A stretch of 64,000 nucleotides of DNA from Marinifilum flexuosum (GTDB taxonomy: Bacteria; Bacteroidota; Bacteroidia; Bacteroidales; Marinifilaceae). Location of the stretch: NCBI RefSeq assembly GCF_003610555.1, contig NZ_RAPQ01000008.1:1108490-1172489 (forward strand), read 5' to 3'. This document shows, one piece after another, positions 51,065 through 59,461 of the stretch. Position numbers and translations under genes: made by a program. Within the stretch, counting starts at the first letter, position 1. Every line of letters begins with the position of its first letter. The notes beneath the pieces were generated by a model. That model saw only the letters and a program-made list of their open reading frames with translations. It ran no database searches and had not been told where the DNA came from.

Positions 51065-51328
51065 CCTGGTTGCCCAACCAGGTAAAGTAGGTTGGTAGAC
51101 GTACTAGAGTAGGTTATCCAAATGGGTAAAGTAGGTTGGTAGACGTACTAGAGTAGGTTATCCAAATGGGTAAAGTAGGTTGGTGGACGTACTAGAGTAG
51201 GTTATCCAACCAGGTAAAGTAGGTTGGAAAACGTGCTAGAGCAGGTTGTTTAAATGGATATAATAATTTATTGCACTTACTTGGGTAGGTTGTTATTATA
51301 ATAATTGCAGTTCAAGTAGGTATTTAAA
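51065..51328. repeat. Tandem array, 22-bp unit, about 12 copies, alternating two unit types
   Basis: Units opening GTAGG or GCAG start at 51087, 51109, 51131, 51153, 51175, 51197, 51219, 51241, (51263 diverged), 51285 and 51307, all 22 bp apart; a preceding diverged unit starts at 51065. Two types alternate, giving a 44-bp period: type A opens GTAGGTTGGTAGACGTACTA (51087, 51131, 51175, 51219) and type B opens GTAGGTTATCCAAATGGG (51109, 51153, 51197). Decay increases toward the right end. Confidence 0.96.
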
Positions 51329-51363
51329 GAAAAATGCCCAGCGTATGTAAAATACATTGGGCA
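51325..51363 (-). terminator. Terminator of the outer-membrane protein gene
   Basis: TGCCCA (51335-51340) with TGGGCA (51358-51363) and inner ATGTA/TACAT across a 4-base bulge. On the minus strand it is followed by TTTTTCTTT. 28 bp after the stop of the gene at 51391-52776. Confidence 0.8.
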
Positions 51364-51390
51364 AATATCTTAAGTATATATTGTGCTTCC

Positions 51391-52776
51391 TTAGAATTGA
51401 AAACGCAATGCCACATAAGGCATTACCGAATTATCAGCCTTAAAACTTCCATCATCTTGCTTGTTCCAGGTCCATTTGTAGTCTATTCCTGTTGCTATAA
51501 TAGGACTTATTTTATATGCGAAACGAATTAATGCCAATGAATTATCATCGAATTCAAAAGCATCACCAAAATCAACCAAATTGGCTTTTGTATAATATCC
51601 TTCAATAATAATCTTATCGAATAAATCTTTCGTTTTAAGATTTAGCTGCATGGTGGCAGGGGTTTCTTCACTTACATTATCAGGCAGAAGTAAATTACCT
51701 CCAACCAAAACTTTATCCATTAACGAAGCGGTTAAGGATCCGTAAATACCCTGCTTATTTTTAGCATCGCCCAATGCAGCAATTTTTGCATCCTTATTGA
51801 TTTCGTAATGCGCATCGAAGAATTGCGGCAGGTAATTGTCGGTATACCAAAGGCGTTCAATTCTCGAATTCAATCTAAAGAAATTGCCTACCACATTCAT
51901 ATTGGCATTAACACCAATTCCCATACCTTTTCCTGCGCCATATCCTTGCGCAGGAGGGATTGCCTGATGATATCTGGCCAGTGAATCTGATTTTATTTTT
52001 GCCAGTTTGCTAAAGTGGGTATATCCGGTAAGGTTGATAAAATTGGAATTGATAAAAGTGATTCCCATGTCAAAACCATAGGCTTTCATCCCATCAGAAA
52101 GGAATTCATTTTTCCCGGTATCATCTCCAAAGCGATTGGTTCTGTCTTTATCGCTAATGTAAGAGAATCCAAAATCTAATGTTTTAAGAACTGGAATTCC
52201 ACTAGCTCCAAACGGACGAACATAAGGACGAATGGCGAACAGATTAAATGATTCAAGATTAAAATCGCTATACAAACCTTCGATACCAACAACTTTTTTA
52301 ATTCTAAAATCGTAGCTAACACCTACTTTTCGCTTTTCAAAACTAGGTGAGTTGTTGTAGTTATTTAACAAGCTACCATAGCCAAGAGATTCGCCTCTTA
52401 ATTGCCCTACTTTAATAAAAACAGGATCTTTTTTCTTACGACCATAACGTACATAGCTGATAAGACGAAGTATTCCAGCTCCATTTTTGAATTCGTCGCT
52501 GTACAATTCTCCCGATTCTATGTTGAAATAAATTGGAAGATCAAATCCTACACCTACTTTTCCCAGGTTCAATTCAGGTTGAAATCTTGCACCAGCATAG
52601 TTTTCTCCACCAATTCGGGCAAAGACAAATGCACCAGTGAAAAGGCTGATGGAGTCAGGATTGCTTAGGTTTTCGAATGAATTATCGAAACCGTAAAATA
52701 AATTGTCTTCTTGAGCATGCAGGTTCCCTACACACAGAAATATAGACAAGATAGAGAGTAGTAATAGTTTTTTCAT
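51391..52776 (-). CDS. Outer-membrane beta-barrel (porin-like) protein
   Basis: 461 residues. Signal peptide about 1-21 (MKKLLLLSILSIFLCVGNLHA). The remainder alternates polar and aromatic residues in short strands (FKNGAGILRLISYVRYG, PYVRPFGASGIPVLKTLDFGFSYIS) and ends with a Phe-final strand, PYVALRFQF, as BAM-targeted barrels do. No plug or TonB box, so a porin-like channel is more likely than a TonB receptor. No substrate or named family can be given. Stands alone between recG and the 22-bp repeat array. Confidence 0.8.
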   Translation of the reverse strand: MKKLLLLSILSIFLCVGNLHAQEDNLFYGFDNSFENLSNPDSISLFTGAFVFARIGGENYAGARFQPELNLGKVGVGFDLPIYFNIESGELYSDEFKNGAGILRLISYVRYGRKKKDPVFIKVGQLRGESLGYGSLLNNYNNSPSFEKRKVGVSYDFRIKKVVGIEGLYSDFNLESFNLFAIRPYVRPFGASGIPVLKTLDFGFSYISDKDRTNRFGDDTGKNEFLSDGMKAYGFDMGITFINSNFINLTGYTHFSKLAKIKSDSLARYHQAIPPAQGYGAGKGMGIGVNANMNVVGNFFRLNSRIERLWYTDNYLPQFFDAHYEINKDAKIAALGDAKNKQGIYGSLTASLMDKVLVGGNLLLPDNVSEETPATMQLNLKTKDLFDKIIIEGYYTKANLVDFGDAFEFDDNSLALIRFAYKISPIIATGIDYKWTWNKQDDGSFKADNSVMPYVALRFQF

Positions 52777-52911
52777 ATGGTTATATTGGTTATTGATATA
52801 TGTGTACCGAACAAAGAATTATGAACCCTATTTTATTATCAAGAGCATGCTTTTGTGATTAAGGATAATATTGAAAATACAATTTAAAAGTATAAATTTA
52901 TTATTCAATAA

Positions 52912-55017
52912 TTAGCTAATAACACTCCAATTTACCTTTGTCTTACTAAGTCTTTTTACTTGTTTGGCTAAAGTGAAGTTTTCTTCTTTTTCCAGAAGTG
53001 GATCATCGTCTAAAATTTCCTGTGCAACATCTCTTGCATATTGTAGTAACTGACCATCTTTACCAAGATGAGCAATTTTTAGATCATAGGAAATACCACT
53101 TTGTTGTGTTCCTTCAATATCTCCAGGACCTCTTAGTTTTAAATCTACTTCGGCAATTTCGAAACCATCGTTGGTTCTTACCATGGTTTCAATTCTTTTT
53201 CTGGATTCATTGGAAATCTTGTAGGATGACATTAGGATACAGTATGATTGTTCGGCACCACGACCAACACGACCACGCAACTGGTGCAACTGCGATAAAC
53301 CAAATCTTTCGGTACTTTCAATCACCATTACCGATGCATTGGGTACATTAACACCAACCTCGATTACGGTAGTTGCCACCATAATTTTGGTTTCACCTTG
53401 CGCAAATCTTTGCATTTCAGCATCTTTTTCGGCAGGTTTCATTTTACCATGAACCATGCTTATGCCGTATTTTTCAGGAGGAAAAGCACTGGCTACACTT
53501 TCATATCCTTCTTCCAGATTTTTATAATCCATTTTTTCCGATTCTTTAATCATCGGATATACCAAATAGATTTGCCTTCCCAAATCAATTTGCTTTTTCA
53601 TGAATTGATAAACCTGACGTCTTTTGTTCTCGAAATAGTGAACCGTTTGAATGGGTTTTCTTCCTGGCGGCAATTCATCAATTACTGAAACTTCCAGATC
53701 ACCATACAAAGTCATTGCTAAAGTTCTAGGAATTGGAGTTGCAGTCATTACCAGTACGTGAGGAGGAATGTTATTCTTTTTCCATAACCTGGCACGTTGT
53801 GCTACACCAAACCTGTGTTGCTCATCAATAATTACCAAACCAAGATTATTAAACTGTACAACATCTTCGAGCAAGGCGTGTGTACCAATCAGAATTTGTA
53901 ACTCTCCACTTTTAAGGTCTTCGTGAATTCTACGTCTGTCCTTTTGTTTTGTGGAACCAGTAAGCAAAGCAACATTCACATCAATTCCTTCCAGAAATTC
54001 AGAAATGCTTTCCATGTGCTGTGTTGCCAGAATTTCGGTAGGAGCCATTAAGCATGCCTGGCAACCATTGTCGAGCGCCATAAGCATACACATCAGTCCA
54101 ACCATGGTTTTTCCACTACCCACATCACCTTGTAACAGTCGATTCATTTGTTTTCCTGAACCAACATCTTTACGGATTTCTTTAATTACTCGCTTTTGTG
54201 CATTGGTTAATTCGAAAGGCAAATTGTTTTGGTAGAAGCAATTGAAGTATTCGCCAATTTTTGCGAACGGATGTCCTTTGTATAGGATTTTCCGTTTCAT
54301 TTTCATTTTAAGAATGTTGAGTTGGATATAGAACAACTCTTCAAACTTTAAGCGATATTGTGCTTTTTTAAGGATCTCGGCATTTTGCGGAAAATGAATT
54401 TGCAATAATGCTTCGTGAAGGTTGATAAGACCTAGTCTTTTGATCAGCGGTGCAGGTAAAGTTTCGGGTATTTTCCCATTTACTGATTTGAGTGCATTTT
54501 CTTGCAGTTTCTGAATTGCTCGTGAATTCAGAAAGCTATTCTTCATTTTTTCAGTAGTCAGGTAAAAAGATTGAAGCGAAGCATTAATCTTCCCGTTGCT
54601 TTTATTGGCTTCTTCTATTTCAGGATGAACAACATTAACCTTTCTGTTGAATTCTGAAGGCTTTCCAAATACAATGTAATCGGTATTTGGCTTTAGGTTG
54701 CCTTTAATGTATTTAATGCCTTTAAACCAAACCAATTCCATGGTATCTTCACCATCGGTAAAATAAGCAACCAAACGTTGTTGACGTTTTTCACCCAAAG
54801 TTTCGATGCCTGTGATTTGGCCTCTTACCTGAATGTAAGGTAGTTTTGAGTTGATCTCCCTAATTGAATAGAATTTGGTTCTATCGATATATTTGTACGG
54901 AAAATGATACAACAAATCCTCGTAACTATAAATCGATAGTTCTTGATTCAAAATGGAAGCTCTTTTGGGACCAACTCCAGCTAAAAATTTTATATCCAGA
55001 CCAGCTAATTCAGACAT
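52912..55017 (-). CDS. recG: ATP-dependent DNA helicase RecG
   Basis: 701 residues, the normal length. Helicase that remodels stalled replication forks and branch-migrates Holliday junctions. N-terminal wedge/OB domain at about 40-160. Walker A GDVGSGKT at 297-304, DEQH box at 398-401 followed by RFGV. Motif MTATPIPRTLAMTLYGDLEVSVIDELPPGRKPI in outline, then helicase C-terminal motifs VATTVIEVGVNVPNASVMVIE and QLRGRVGRG. ATG at 55017. Divergent from the methyltransferase-like gene. Confidence 0.97.
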   Translation of the reverse strand: MSELAGLDIKFLAGVGPKRASILNQELSIYSYEDLLYHFPYKYIDRTKFYSIREINSKLPYIQVRGQITGIETLGEKRQQRLVAYFTDGEDTMELVWFKGIKYIKGNLKPNTDYIVFGKPSEFNRKVNVVHPEIEEANKSNGKINASLQSFYLTTEKMKNSFLNSRAIQKLQENALKSVNGKIPETLPAPLIKRLGLINLHEALLQIHFPQNAEILKKAQYRLKFEELFYIQLNILKMKMKRKILYKGHPFAKIGEYFNCFYQNNLPFELTNAQKRVIKEIRKDVGSGKQMNRLLQGDVGSGKTMVGLMCMLMALDNGCQACLMAPTEILATQHMESISEFLEGIDVNVALLTGSTKQKDRRRIHEDLKSGELQILIGTHALLEDVVQFNNLGLVIIDEQHRFGVAQRARLWKKNNIPPHVLVMTATPIPRTLAMTLYGDLEVSVIDELPPGRKPIQTVHYFENKRRQVYQFMKKQIDLGRQIYLVYPMIKESEKMDYKNLEEGYESVASAFPPEKYGISMVHGKMKPAEKDAEMQRFAQGETKIMVATTVIEVGVNVPNASVMVIESTERFGLSQLHQLRGRVGRGAEQSYCILMSSYKISNESRKRIETMVRTNDGFEIAEVDLKLRGPGDIEGTQQSGISYDLKIAHLGKDGQLLQYARDVAQEILDDDPLLEKEENFTLAKQVKRLSKTKVNWSVIS

Positions 55018-55110
55018 TTAAAGTATTGAAAGTTCAAAAAATCTAATAATTTTAATTTTTGAGAAACTCAAATTTACAATTTAATTCGCCAAATATACAT
55101 AAACACTAGC

Positions 55111-55857
55111 ATGAGTGGAATTCGTTATCGACTAAAAAAAAGATTAATTCGTTTAAGAACTTATCGCCGAAAGGGCTTTGGAGAACATTCGTCATATGCA
55201 ATTGATTTGATAACTAATGTATTCGGAGCTAAGCTTCATTATTATGCCTTTCGTGATCTTCAACATACCAGGGAATTGGCAATAAAATTGCTAAAAGCTT
55301 CCTGTAAGTCAGCTGCCATTAGTGCAGGTCGTGCAAATTATCTGAAGGAGGAAATCCTAAATTTAAAAAGAGGAAAGGATGTGGATCGTTTGATTTTTCG
55401 ATTGATGAACTACTATCAAGTAAAAAAGCCTGTGTTTATTGGAAATGGTTTGGGCTATACGAAGGCATATATGGCCAAGGTTGATTCTAGAATTAAACTT
55501 CACTGTATTGGAGATTGTCTTAAAAATGAAGAGATAAATTCTAAAATTTTTAACAATCAGCTTAAAATTAATAATGTAGAATCTATACATTTTAATGAAT
55601 TAGGGGGAGTTGATTTTGTGGTAATATCCAATTTGGCCAGTATGGAAGATATTGAGTTGTTTAGAATTAATTACCCTCATTTTTTGGGCAGATCTTCTAT
55701 TTTAGTTTTTCAAAACATGAATAGAAATCCCCTATTGTTGGAAACTTGGAAAACACTAAAATGTTCTCCTTCATTTGATTTTTACCTAAATATACACTCT
55801 GTTGGAATTTTAATTTCTATGGATAATACGAAAAATAAATTCTTAGAATCGTTCTAA
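55111..55857 (+). CDS. Methyltransferase-like protein, diverged Bacteroidota family
   Basis: 248 residues. The N-terminal part KGFGEHSSYAIDLITNVFG and YYAFRDLQHTRELAI resembles the HSPFVFDLI...YY.F..IE..R layout of a Bacteroidota class I SAM-methyltransferase-like family. A Rossmann-like core follows (KKPVFIGNGLGYTKAYMA, then IKLHCIGD). The usual acidic residue after the glycine loop and a clear SAM motif GxGxG are poorly kept, so it may not methylate anything. Basic N-terminus (RYRLKKRLIRLRTYRRK). Divergent from recG and followed by the cobalamin adenosyltransferase gene. Confidence 0.6.
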   Translation: MSGIRYRLKKRLIRLRTYRRKGFGEHSSYAIDLITNVFGAKLHYYAFRDLQHTRELAIKLLKASCKSAAISAGRANYLKEEILNLKRGKDVDRLIFRLMNYYQVKKPVFIGNGLGYTKAYMAKVDSRIKLHCIGDCLKNEEINSKIFNNQLKINNVESIHFNELGGVDFVVISNLASMEDIELFRINYPHFLGRSSILVFQNMNRNPLLLETWKTLKCSPSFDFYLNIHSVGILISMDNTKNKFLESF

Positions 55858-55871
55858 ATAATAAAAAATTT

Positions 55872-55879
55872 TATCTTTG
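55872..55879 (+). promoter_or_regulatory. Possible -7 element for the adenosyltransferase gene
   Basis: TATCTTTG fits TAnnTTTG, 58 bp before the ATG; no clear -33 TTTG. Confidence 0.4.
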
Positions 55880-55936
55880 TTATAACTGCTAATATTTACC
55901 GACAAACTTGTAGGTATTAGCCAAAAAAATAGAGCA

Positions 55937-56497
55937 ATGGATAAATTTAAAGTATATACAAAAACAGGGGATAAGGGAACTACCGGACTTATTGGTGGAA
56001 CACGTGTTCCAAAATATCATTTGAGGTTAGAAGCATACGGAACAGTTGATGAATTGAATTCTTACATCGGTTTAATTCGATCTCATCAAATTGAAGAAAA
56101 AACTCTGGAAGTTTTAAATATAGTACAGAATAAGTTGTTTTTGATTGGTTCTCGTTTGGCTACTGATGATGAAAAATCGGATTTAAAACAAAAGCTAAAT
56201 CTGAGTGAAGATGATATATTATTATTGGAATCGGAGATGGATAGAATGGATGAAGAACTACCAGAATTGAATAATTTTGTTCTACCTGGCGGGAGTCAGT
56301 TAAATGGATTTTGTCATGTTGCAAGAACAATTTGTCGTAGGGCAGAGAGAAGAGCCAATCAATTATCAATAGAAATTGACATAAATCCCTTATTGTTGAA
56401 GTACTTAAACCGTTTGTCGGACTACTTATTTGTGTTATCACGCAAGGTTTTAAAGGATGTTGGGGCTGATGAAATAAAATGGGAGCCTGACTTGTAA
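55937..56497 (+). CDS. PduO-type cob(I)alamin adenosyltransferase
   Basis: 186 residues. Converts cob(I)alamin plus ATP to adenosylcobalamin. ATP-binding N-terminus VYTKTGDKGTTGLIGGTRVPK, then LRLEAYGTVDELNSYIGL. The C-terminal helical signature is FVLPGGSQLNGFCHVARTICRRAERRANQL, given here in outline, with the conserved Arg residues around RTICRRAERR. The usual partner, methylmalonyl-CoA mutase or another B12 enzyme, is not in the window. Likely co-transcribed with the DUF2795 gene or separated by its own weak promoter. Confidence 0.94.
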   Translation: MDKFKVYTKTGDKGTTGLIGGTRVPKYHLRLEAYGTVDELNSYIGLIRSHQIEEKTLEVLNIVQNKLFLIGSRLATDDEKSDLKQKLNLSEDDILLLESEMDRMDEELPELNNFVLPGGSQLNGFCHVARTICRRAERRANQLSIEIDINPLLLKYLNRLSDYLFVLSRKVLKDVGADEIKWEPDL

Positions 56498-56521
56498 ATT
56501 CGGAAAAAAAAATTATATTCG
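56492..56521 (+). promoter_or_regulatory. Possible promoter of the DUF2795 gene
   Basis: TTG at 56492-56494, 19 bp spacer, TATATTCG at 56514-56521 (one mismatch to TAnnTTTG). It overlaps the end of the adenosyltransferase gene. Confidence 0.4.
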
Positions 56522-56554
56522 CAGAATAAAGGAACCTAAAAATATTTTGAACTT

Positions 56555-56776
56555 ATGTATTGGACACTTGAATTAGCAACAAAACTTGAAGATGCCCCAT
56601 GGCCGGCTTCCAAGGATGAGTTGATTGACTACGCAATTCGCTCTGGTGCGCCGCTAGAGGTGATTGAAAATTTGCAGGAAATCGAGGAAGAGGGAGAGAT
56701 TTTTGAGAGTATTGAGGATATTTGGCCTGATTACCCTAGCAAAGGAGATTTTTTATTCAACGAAGATGAATACTAA
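56555..56776 (+). CDS. DUF2795 domain protein
   Basis: 73 residues (YWTLELATKLEDAPWPASKDELIDYAIRSGAPLEVIENLQEI in outline), a short acidic protein typical of Bacteroidota. The DUF2795 helix-turn pattern WPASKDELIDYA..SGAP..VIENL is clear; the C-terminus is strongly acidic (IEDIWPDYP, FNEDEY). The function is not known. A perfect terminator begins 5 bp after the stop. Confidence 0.88.
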   Translation: MYWTLELATKLEDAPWPASKDELIDYAIRSGAPLEVIENLQEIEEEGEIFESIEDIWPDYPSKGDFLFNEDEY

Positions 56777-56781
56777 AAAAT

Positions 56782-56816
56782 AAAAAACGAGGTTTTGAAA
56801 CAAAACCTCGTTTTTT
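56782..56816. terminator. Bidirectional terminator between DUF2795 and OstA-like genes
   Basis: Perfect 10-bp stem CGAGGTTTTG-AAA-CAAAACCTCG with six A before and six T after it, serving the convergent genes on both sides. Confidence 0.95.
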
Positions 56817-56838
56817 ATTTCCTGCTTTAATCTGCTCA

Positions 56839-58410
56839 TCAATCAGTAGATTCTGCTTTTAATATACTTTTAGCTGTATGTGGAGGTGTATTTCTCCATA
56901 TAAATATATCTTCTTTTGACTTTGGCTGAACACCATCGAACCAACGGAAATTTTTCAGGAATAGCATTTCTTGTTCTACTTCAAACAAAGGATACATATT
57001 GCCATCAGGTTTTTTGATAAACTTAATCTGATCGATTTTGTTATCCTTTATAAGTATTGTAATATTACTGCTCTTGGCAATATTCATTCCCATTAATATT
57101 TCTTTGTCTTTAGGATAATATATGGTTTCACCATTGCCATCAATATCTAATTGGTAAATTTTATTGTCTCTAACATGACCAAGCATGTTCTTTCCTTTAA
57201 TCTGGTTGTAAAAGACACTGTCTTCTTTTGCCGTTAGAAAAGAAGAACCTCTAAAATGAAGATATTTTAGTTTCTGATTTTGTGTTTCGATACCTATGGT
57301 ATCAGCAACCATTTGATTTCCCTGTGCCCATAAAACCGGATCGTTAAACAATCGGATAGTGGAGTCTTGCATGGTATATACCAGAGAATCACATTTACCC
57401 TGCAAATCAGGTCGGAAAAACTTTACGTGATGGAAAGCCTTTATTAGTTCATAATCTGCACTGTCTTTTGATATGGTAAGGGTATCTGCATGTAGAAAAA
57501 GAGAATCCTGTTCGGCCACTTGAATGAATACCGCAGAATCTGTCATTAATGCTTCTTCGGTATTCTTAAAAGTTTCTAAAAAATGTCCTTGTAAGATAAT
57601 ATTATTAACAGTGTCTTTTAATTCTACATTATCGAATATTCTAGCGGTTTCATTGTTTTTATCAAGGTAAATGCTATCGCCTTTTATTTGATATGCTTTA
57701 CTATTAAGAGTTGTGTTTTTAAAAAATTGCGATATTCCAGTAGCTGTATTGTACCATCCATCTTCCGAATAAAGTGTTTCAGTTTCATTTTCGATGGTAG
57801 TAGGACCTAAAATAAAAGCAGTTTTACTAAGCGTGTTGTATTTTAGTGTGTCCGATTTTAAAGTATAGTCATTACTTAGAACCTCAACGCTATCTTTAAA
57901 GAACAACAAATCCTGTCGCGTGTAATATCTTCCAATGCTGCTGGTAAGCGTATTGTTTGTGTCTACAATTTTTCCACCATCAAAATAGTAACCTACACTT
58001 TCATTCATGTCAAAATCAAGAAATTCAGTGGTAACCGTAACGGTTTTATTTTTAAGCTTTACATTGTCACGCATTTCAGCCAGTTTGGTGTTTCCGTAGT
58101 ACTTTAGTACATCACCATAAATGTGAACTGTGTCCGAGCTAATAATGTGAACATTACCATATGCAACAATTCTGTTGTCGCCTCTGAACTGATATACGCT
58201 ATCGCAATACATCTTAATGTTTTCGTGGGTTATAAATACATTGCCATTGAAAACAGTAAGCTGTGATTCTGATTTTAATTCGGCTCTGATATCATCTGAG
58301 TTTTTAATTTCGATTAATGATTTTTTCTGAGCTTCCAGCGTAAATGAGAACAGGCAGAATATTCCTGCGAATAGAATAATCGATTTATATTTTGTAATGA
58401 TGCAAGGCAT
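56839..58410 (-). CDS. OstA-like (LptA/LptD N-terminal-like) exported protein
   Basis: 523 residues. Signal peptide about 1-27 (SIILFAGIFCLFSFTLEAQ). The rest repeats short beta-strand units of the OstA/LptA jellyroll: SQLTVFNGNVFITHENIKMYCDSVYQF, NRIVAYGNVHIISSDTVHIYGD and LKYYGNTKLAEMRDNVKLKN, in outline. It is likely part of the lipopolysaccharide or outer-membrane lipid transport bridge; Bacteroidota carry several such proteins beside LptD. It follows the MoxR gene by 5 bp and ends at a shared terminator. Confidence 0.88.
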   Translation of the reverse strand: MPCIITKYKSIILFAGIFCLFSFTLEAQKKSLIEIKNSDDIRAELKSESQLTVFNGNVFITHENIKMYCDSVYQFRGDNRIVAYGNVHIISSDTVHIYGDVLKYYGNTKLAEMRDNVKLKNKTVTVTTEFLDFDMNESVGYYFDGGKIVDTNNTLTSSIGRYYTRQDLLFFKDSVEVLSNDYTLKSDTLKYNTLSKTAFILGPTTIENETETLYSEDGWYNTATGISQFFKNTTLNSKAYQIKGDSIYLDKNNETARIFDNVELKDTVNNIILQGHFLETFKNTEEALMTDSAVFIQVAEQDSLFLHADTLTISKDSADYELIKAFHHVKFFRPDLQGKCDSLVYTMQDSTIRLFNDPVLWAQGNQMVADTIGIETQNQKLKYLHFRGSSFLTAKEDSVFYNQIKGKNMLGHVRDNKIYQLDIDGNGETIYYPKDKEILMGMNIAKSSNITILIKDNKIDQIKFIKKPDGNMYPLFEVEQEMLFLKNFRWFDGVQPKSKEDIFIWRNTPPHTAKSILKAESTD

Positions 58411-58415
58411 TCCTT

Positions 58416-59381
58416 TTATTTTAATAATTCTGTTATAATATCTTCAACACTAATTCCTTCAGCTTCGGCCTTGTAGTTTTTCATGATTCTATGTCTTAAT
58501 ATAGAAACTGCAACTTCCTTTACATCTTCTATGTCCGGAGAATATTTTCCGGAAAGAAGAGCGTGTGCTTTGGCACCAATCACCAAATATTGCGATGCTC
58601 TTGGTCCAGCTCCCCAATTGATATACTCATTTGCCATAGGATGCGAGAACTCGGTATTAGGCCTCGATTTTGCCGCCAAATTTACAGCATATTCCAATAC
58701 ATTTCGATTAATTGGTACTTTTTGTATCAATTTTTGATAATAAGAAATCTTTTCACCCGAAATAATCTTGTTCAATGCAATTTCCTTGCCACATGTAGTG
58801 TTTTCAACAATCGAAATTTCATCTTCTAATTTTGGGTAATCCAAATAAATGCTAAACATGAAGCGGTCCAATTGAGCTTCAGGAAGAGGATAGGTACCTT
58901 CTTGCTCGATTGGGTTTTGTGTGGCCAATACGAAAAAAGGCTTTTCGATTTCGTAGTTTTTACCATTTACCGTTACCATTTTTTCTTGCATTGCCTCCAA
59001 TAAAGCCGATTGAGTTTTGGGCGGTGTACGGTTGATTTCATCAGCAAGTAGAATGTTGGCAAACAAAGGACCTTTTATGAAATTGAATCTACGTTCATTG
59101 TTTAATATTTCTGTTCCAATAATATCAGAAGGCATTAAGTCTGGTGTAAACTGTATTCTTTGGTATTTTAAGTCTAATACCTGTGCAATTGTGTTTACAA
59201 GTAAAGTTTTAGCAAGTCCGGGAACACCAATCAGTAAGCAGTGTCCATTGCTAAAAATCGAAATCAATACCTTTTTAATGATTTCATCCTGACCATAAAT
59301 TTTCTTACCAATTTCCTCAAGTAGCTTTTTGTAATCGGCGTGTAAGGAATTAGCAGCTTCAACTTCTGATTTAAAGTTCAT
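58416..59381 (-). CDS. MoxR-family AAA+ ATPase
   Basis: 321 residues. Walker A GVPGLAKT at 52-59, Walker B LLADEINR at about 111-118, sensor 1 in FFVLATQNPIEQEGTYPLPEAQLDRF, Arg-rich GAGPRASQYL near 255-265 (sensor 2). MoxR ATPases act as chaperones that mature VWA-domain or envelope proteins. The usual VWA partner genes are absent here; the neighbours are envelope biogenesis genes. A terminator just upstream separates it from the surA-like gene. Confidence 0.95.
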   Translation of the reverse strand: MNFKSEVEAANSLHADYKKLLEEIGKKIYGQDEIIKKVLISIFSNGHCLLIGVPGLAKTLLVNTIAQVLDLKYQRIQFTPDLMPSDIIGTEILNNERRFNFIKGPLFANILLADEINRTPPKTQSALLEAMQEKMVTVNGKNYEIEKPFFVLATQNPIEQEGTYPLPEAQLDRFMFSIYLDYPKLEDEISIVENTTCGKEIALNKIISGEKISYYQKLIQKVPINRNVLEYAVNLAAKSRPNTEFSHPMANEYINWGAGPRASQYLVIGAKAHALLSGKYSPDIEDVKEVAVSILRHRIMKNYKAEAEGISVEDIITELLK

Positions 59382-59404
59382 AAGGATTTAGTATTTGGAT
59401 TTCC

Positions 59405-59443
59405 TTGAAAAAATTCAGACACAGCAAAAAGGCTGTGTCTGAG
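59405..59443 (-). terminator. Terminator of the envelope-foldase operon
   Basis: Perfect 10-bp stem CAGACACAGC / GCTGTGTCTG, loop of six, followed on the minus strand by AATTTTTTT. 18 bp after the stop of the SurA-like gene. Confidence 0.93.
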
Positions 59444-59461
59444 AAAATATTTTAAGCTTTA

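Noticed and set aside
51065-51328. CRISPR array
   Set aside because: Two unit types alternate but the would-be spacers are themselves copies of each other and share the GTAGGTT start; no cas gene in the window.
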